This document shows positions 12,531 through 14,642 of a stretch of DNA of 14,642 nt, in pieces. Below the pieces are notes generated by a model, which was not told the DNA's origin, did not search any database, and worked only from the letters and a program-made list of their open reading frames with translations. This DNA is from an uncultured Eubacteriaceae bacterium. GTDB taxonomy: Bacteria > Bacillota > Clostridia > Lachnospirales > CAG-274. The DNA lies in the NCBI GenBank assembly GCA_947565475.1, contig CANOGI010000021.1, forward strand, positions 1 to 14,642, given 5' to 3'. A program made the position numbers and the translations under genes. Position 1 is the first letter of the stretch; the number at the start of each line of letters is the position of its first letter.

Positions 12531-14642
12531 ATGGATAACGATTATGATTATGATTTTGAGGAAAGAAAAAATAAAATACTTGGTTTTATAAATGACGAAC
12601 GTTATACACCTATGCGTAAGTCTGATATTGCTCTTATTCTTGAGGTCCCTTCAAGGGATATGTTTGTTTTTGAGGAGGTAATCGACAGACTTGAGAAAAG
12701 CGGTGAAATAGTTATCACTAAAAAAGGGAAAATAATGACTCCTGAGCAACTTAATATTATTTCTGGGGTTTTTACAAGCAACGCTGGCGGATTTGGTTTT
12801 GTAATTCCCGATAAAGGTATTGGCGGCGATATTTTTATACCAGCTTTTGCCGTGAACGGAGCTATGCACAAAGATAAGGTTCTTTGCAGGATTGTCAATA
12901 CAATAGGCAAAAGGCCTGAGGGTGAGATTATTAAAGTCGCGGAAAAAGGTATGAATATTATTGTCGGGACTTTTGAGAGGGGAAAAGGCTTTGGGTTTGT
13001 CATTCCTGACGATAAAAAAATCGCTCAGGATATTTTTATCTCGAAAGAACATTCCAGAGGCGCGGTTTCGGGACATAAAGTTGTTGTAAAAATAATTAAA
13101 ACACCAAAGGACGGAAAAAGCCCCGAGGGTATTATTACCGAAATAATAGGGCACATTAATGACCCTGGAGTTGATATTTTATCCGTTATTAAACAGTTTG
13201 AGCTTCCTCTTGATTTTCCGGACGATGTGTATAAAGAAATTGAAAAGATTGACGATGAGATTGATTTTAATTCAATAGAGGGAAGAAAAGATTTACGAGA
13301 TATACCTATGGTTACTATTGACGGGGAAGACGCCAAAGACCTTGACGACGCCGTTTCTATTCAAATTTTGGCAAACGGCAACTTTAAGCTTGGGGTTCAT
13401 ATTGCCGATGTTTCTGAATATGTAAAAGAAAATAGCCCTCTTGATAAAGAGGCTCTTAAAAGAGGGACAAGCGTTTATCTTGTTGACAGGGTTATACCTA
13501 TGCTTCCTCACAAACTTTCAAATGGTATATGCTCACTGAACGCCGGCGTTGACAGATTGGCTTTAAGCTGTATTATGGAAATAGATAAATGCGGGAAAGT
13601 TGTTTCTCACGAGGTTTGTCCATCTGTTATAAGAATTGACAAACGTATGAGCTATACTATTGTAAATGATTTGCTTACAAACGAGAAATCTGAGTATTTC
13701 ACGGAATATAAGGATTTTATTCAAATGTTTAAAAATCTTGAAAGTTTAAGAAATATTTTACTTGACAAAAGGGTGAAGCGGGGAGCCGTTGAATTTGACT
13801 TTACTGAAGCTAAAATTATTCTTGACAAAGACGGCAAGCCTGTGGATATTAAACCATATGAGAGAAATGTCGCCACAAGTATTATTGAGGAATGCATGCT
13901 TGTGTGCAATGAAACTATAGCGGAGCAGTTTTATTGGCTTGAGACTCCTTTTGTGTTTCGTTCCCATTCCGAACCTGACGGCGAGAAAGTGCAAAAGCTT
14001 TCTGAGTTTGTGGCTAAATTTGGATATAAAATAAAAGGTTCCTCAACTCATCCAAAATCTTTTCAAAAGGTACTCGCTGAGGCTAAAGACACACCAGAGG
14101 ATATTATTATTAACAGGGTTGTGCTGAGAAGTCTTAAACAGGCGAGGTATACGTCTGAAAATGAGGGGCATTTCGGGCTCGCGGCTAAGTACTACTGTCA
14201 TTTCACTTCCCCTATACGCAGATACCCTGACCTTGAGATTCATAGAATTATAAAAGAATATTTAAAAGGGAATCTTAATGAGAAAAAGACTGTTTCGTTA
14301 AGCAAAAAAGTTACTGAAATTGCCAGAATCTCGTCAGCGAGGGAAAGAGTCGCGGAAGACGCGGAGAGAGAAACGGACAATCTTAAAAAAGTTGAGTTTA
14401 TGGTGGATAAGATTGGACAAGTTTTTGACGGCATTATATCGGGGGTAACTAACTGGGGAATTTATGTTGAGCTTCCGAACACGGTTGAGGGTCTTGTATC
14501 CCTTAAAGATATGGAAGACGATTATTATATATATGATGAGGATAATTTACGATATATAGGAGAACATACGCACAAAGTGTACGCTCTCGGCGACAGGGTA
14601 CAGGTTCAGCTTGTGAAAGTCGATGTATATGAGAGAAACCTT
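12531..14642 (+). CDS. rnr: Ribonuclease R (partial, open at right edge)
   Basis: RNase R is a processive 3'-to-5' exoribonuclease that degrades structured RNA and takes part in rRNA and tmRNA quality control. 704 codons are in the window, with no stop and no frameshift. Domains in order: an acidic N terminus and winged-helix-like region (1-80), two cold-shock-type OB domains (about 80-210, with repeated GFGFVIPD-type motifs), the RNB catalytic domain, and an S1 domain starting near residue 628 that is cut off. The catalytic motif DGEDAKDLDDA (264-274) gives Asp264, 270, 272 and 273, matching Asp272, 278, 280 and 281 of E. coli RNase R. HFTSPIRRYPDLEIHR is the family signature. GGAGGTG (12518-12524) precedes ATG 12531. 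smpB would be expected beyond the edge. Confidence 0.95.
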   Translation, partial: MDNDYDYDFEERKNKILGFINDERYTPMRKSDIALILEVPSRDMFVFEEVIDRLEKSGEIVITKKGKIMTPEQLNIISGVFTSNAGGFGFVIPDKGIGGDIFIPAFAVNGAMHKDKVLCRIVNTIGKRPEGEIIKVAEKGMNIIVGTFERGKGFGFVIPDDKKIAQDIFISKEHSRGAVSGHKVVVKIIKTPKDGKSPEGIITEIIGHINDPGVDILSVIKQFELPLDFPDDVYKEIEKIDDEIDFNSIEGRKDLRDIPMVTIDGEDAKDLDDAVSIQILANGNFKLGVHIADVSEYVKENSPLDKEALKRGTSVYLVDRVIPMLPHKLSNGICSLNAGVDRLALSCIMEIDKCGKVVSHEVCPSVIRIDKRMSYTIVNDLLTNEKSEYFTEYKDFIQMFKNLESLRNILLDKRVKRGAVEFDFTEAKIILDKDGKPVDIKPYERNVATSIIEECMLVCNETIAEQFYWLETPFVFRSHSEPDGEKVQKLSEFVAKFGYKIKGSSTHPKSFQKVLAEAKDTPEDIIINRVVLRSLKQARYTSENEGHFGLAAKYYCHFTSPIRRYPDLEIHRIIKEYLKGNLNEKKTVSLSKKVTEIARISSARERVAEDAERETDNLKKVEFMVDKIGQVFDGIISGVTNWGIYVELPNTVEGLVSLKDMEDDYYIYDEDNLRYIGEHTHKVYALGDRVQVQLVKVDVYERNL

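Noticed and set aside
12602..13511. Several minus-strand open frames opposite rnr
   Set aside because: Shadows of the RNase R reading frame, which is continuous and has all catalytic residues.

Overview
The window is an AT-rich chromosomal segment, most likely from an anaerobic, spore-forming Firmicute of the class Clostridia. The evidence is the BofA/YaaL sporulation pair, Gram-positive lipoproteins (including a DUF4358-type one), strong GGAGG ribosome binding sites, a SecG and RNase R of Firmicute type, and a standard genetic code. I cannot name a genus. Nothing points to a phage, plasmid or CRISPR locus.

Layout: positions 1-557 are gene-free and hold one cut-off, one complete and one degraded copy of a short inverted-repeat element, then a consensus promoter for tRNA-Arg(CCU) (558-631). 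aroC (chorismate synthase) follows alone, then secG with its own extended -10 promoter and terminator. A 0.7-kb gap (2529-3255) holds another copy of the element and a stretch dense in stem-loops. Next come yaaL and bofA (sporulation), a rhomboid protease with an unknown N-terminal domain, another element copy, a GNAT acetyltransferase, and a two-gene unit in which an unrecognised protein overlaps by ATGA with a family 4-like uracil-DNA glycosylase that has no cysteines. A long bidirectional terminator and a reverse element copy separate this from a minus-strand ABC importer (lipoprotein, permease, ATPase) of the SsuABC/TauABC type and a minus-strand DUF4358-like lipoprotein. A divergent gap with a good promoter and a roughly 245-nt leader leads to ybaK. 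The window ends inside rnr (RNase R), open at the right edge.

How the genes relate: secG and rnr are normally close neighbours in Firmicutes (secG-rnr-smpB). Here about 10 kb of unrelated genes lie between them, and yaaL-bofA is away from its usual recR context. The six copies of the inverted-repeat element (three before aroC, three inside the secG-rnr interval) fit a region that has been rearranged or has accumulated insertions.

The best leads for something undescribed are: (1) the dispersed 140-210 bp MITE-like family with TATAGTCAAA ends; (2) a second, weaker set of related segments upstream of four transcription units in the sense direction; (3) the unknown protein coupled to a cysteine-free uracil-DNA glycosylase; (4) a perfect 22-bp hairpin inside the ABC operon; (5) a structured intergenic stretch before yaaL. 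All repeat alignments and structures were found by eye.
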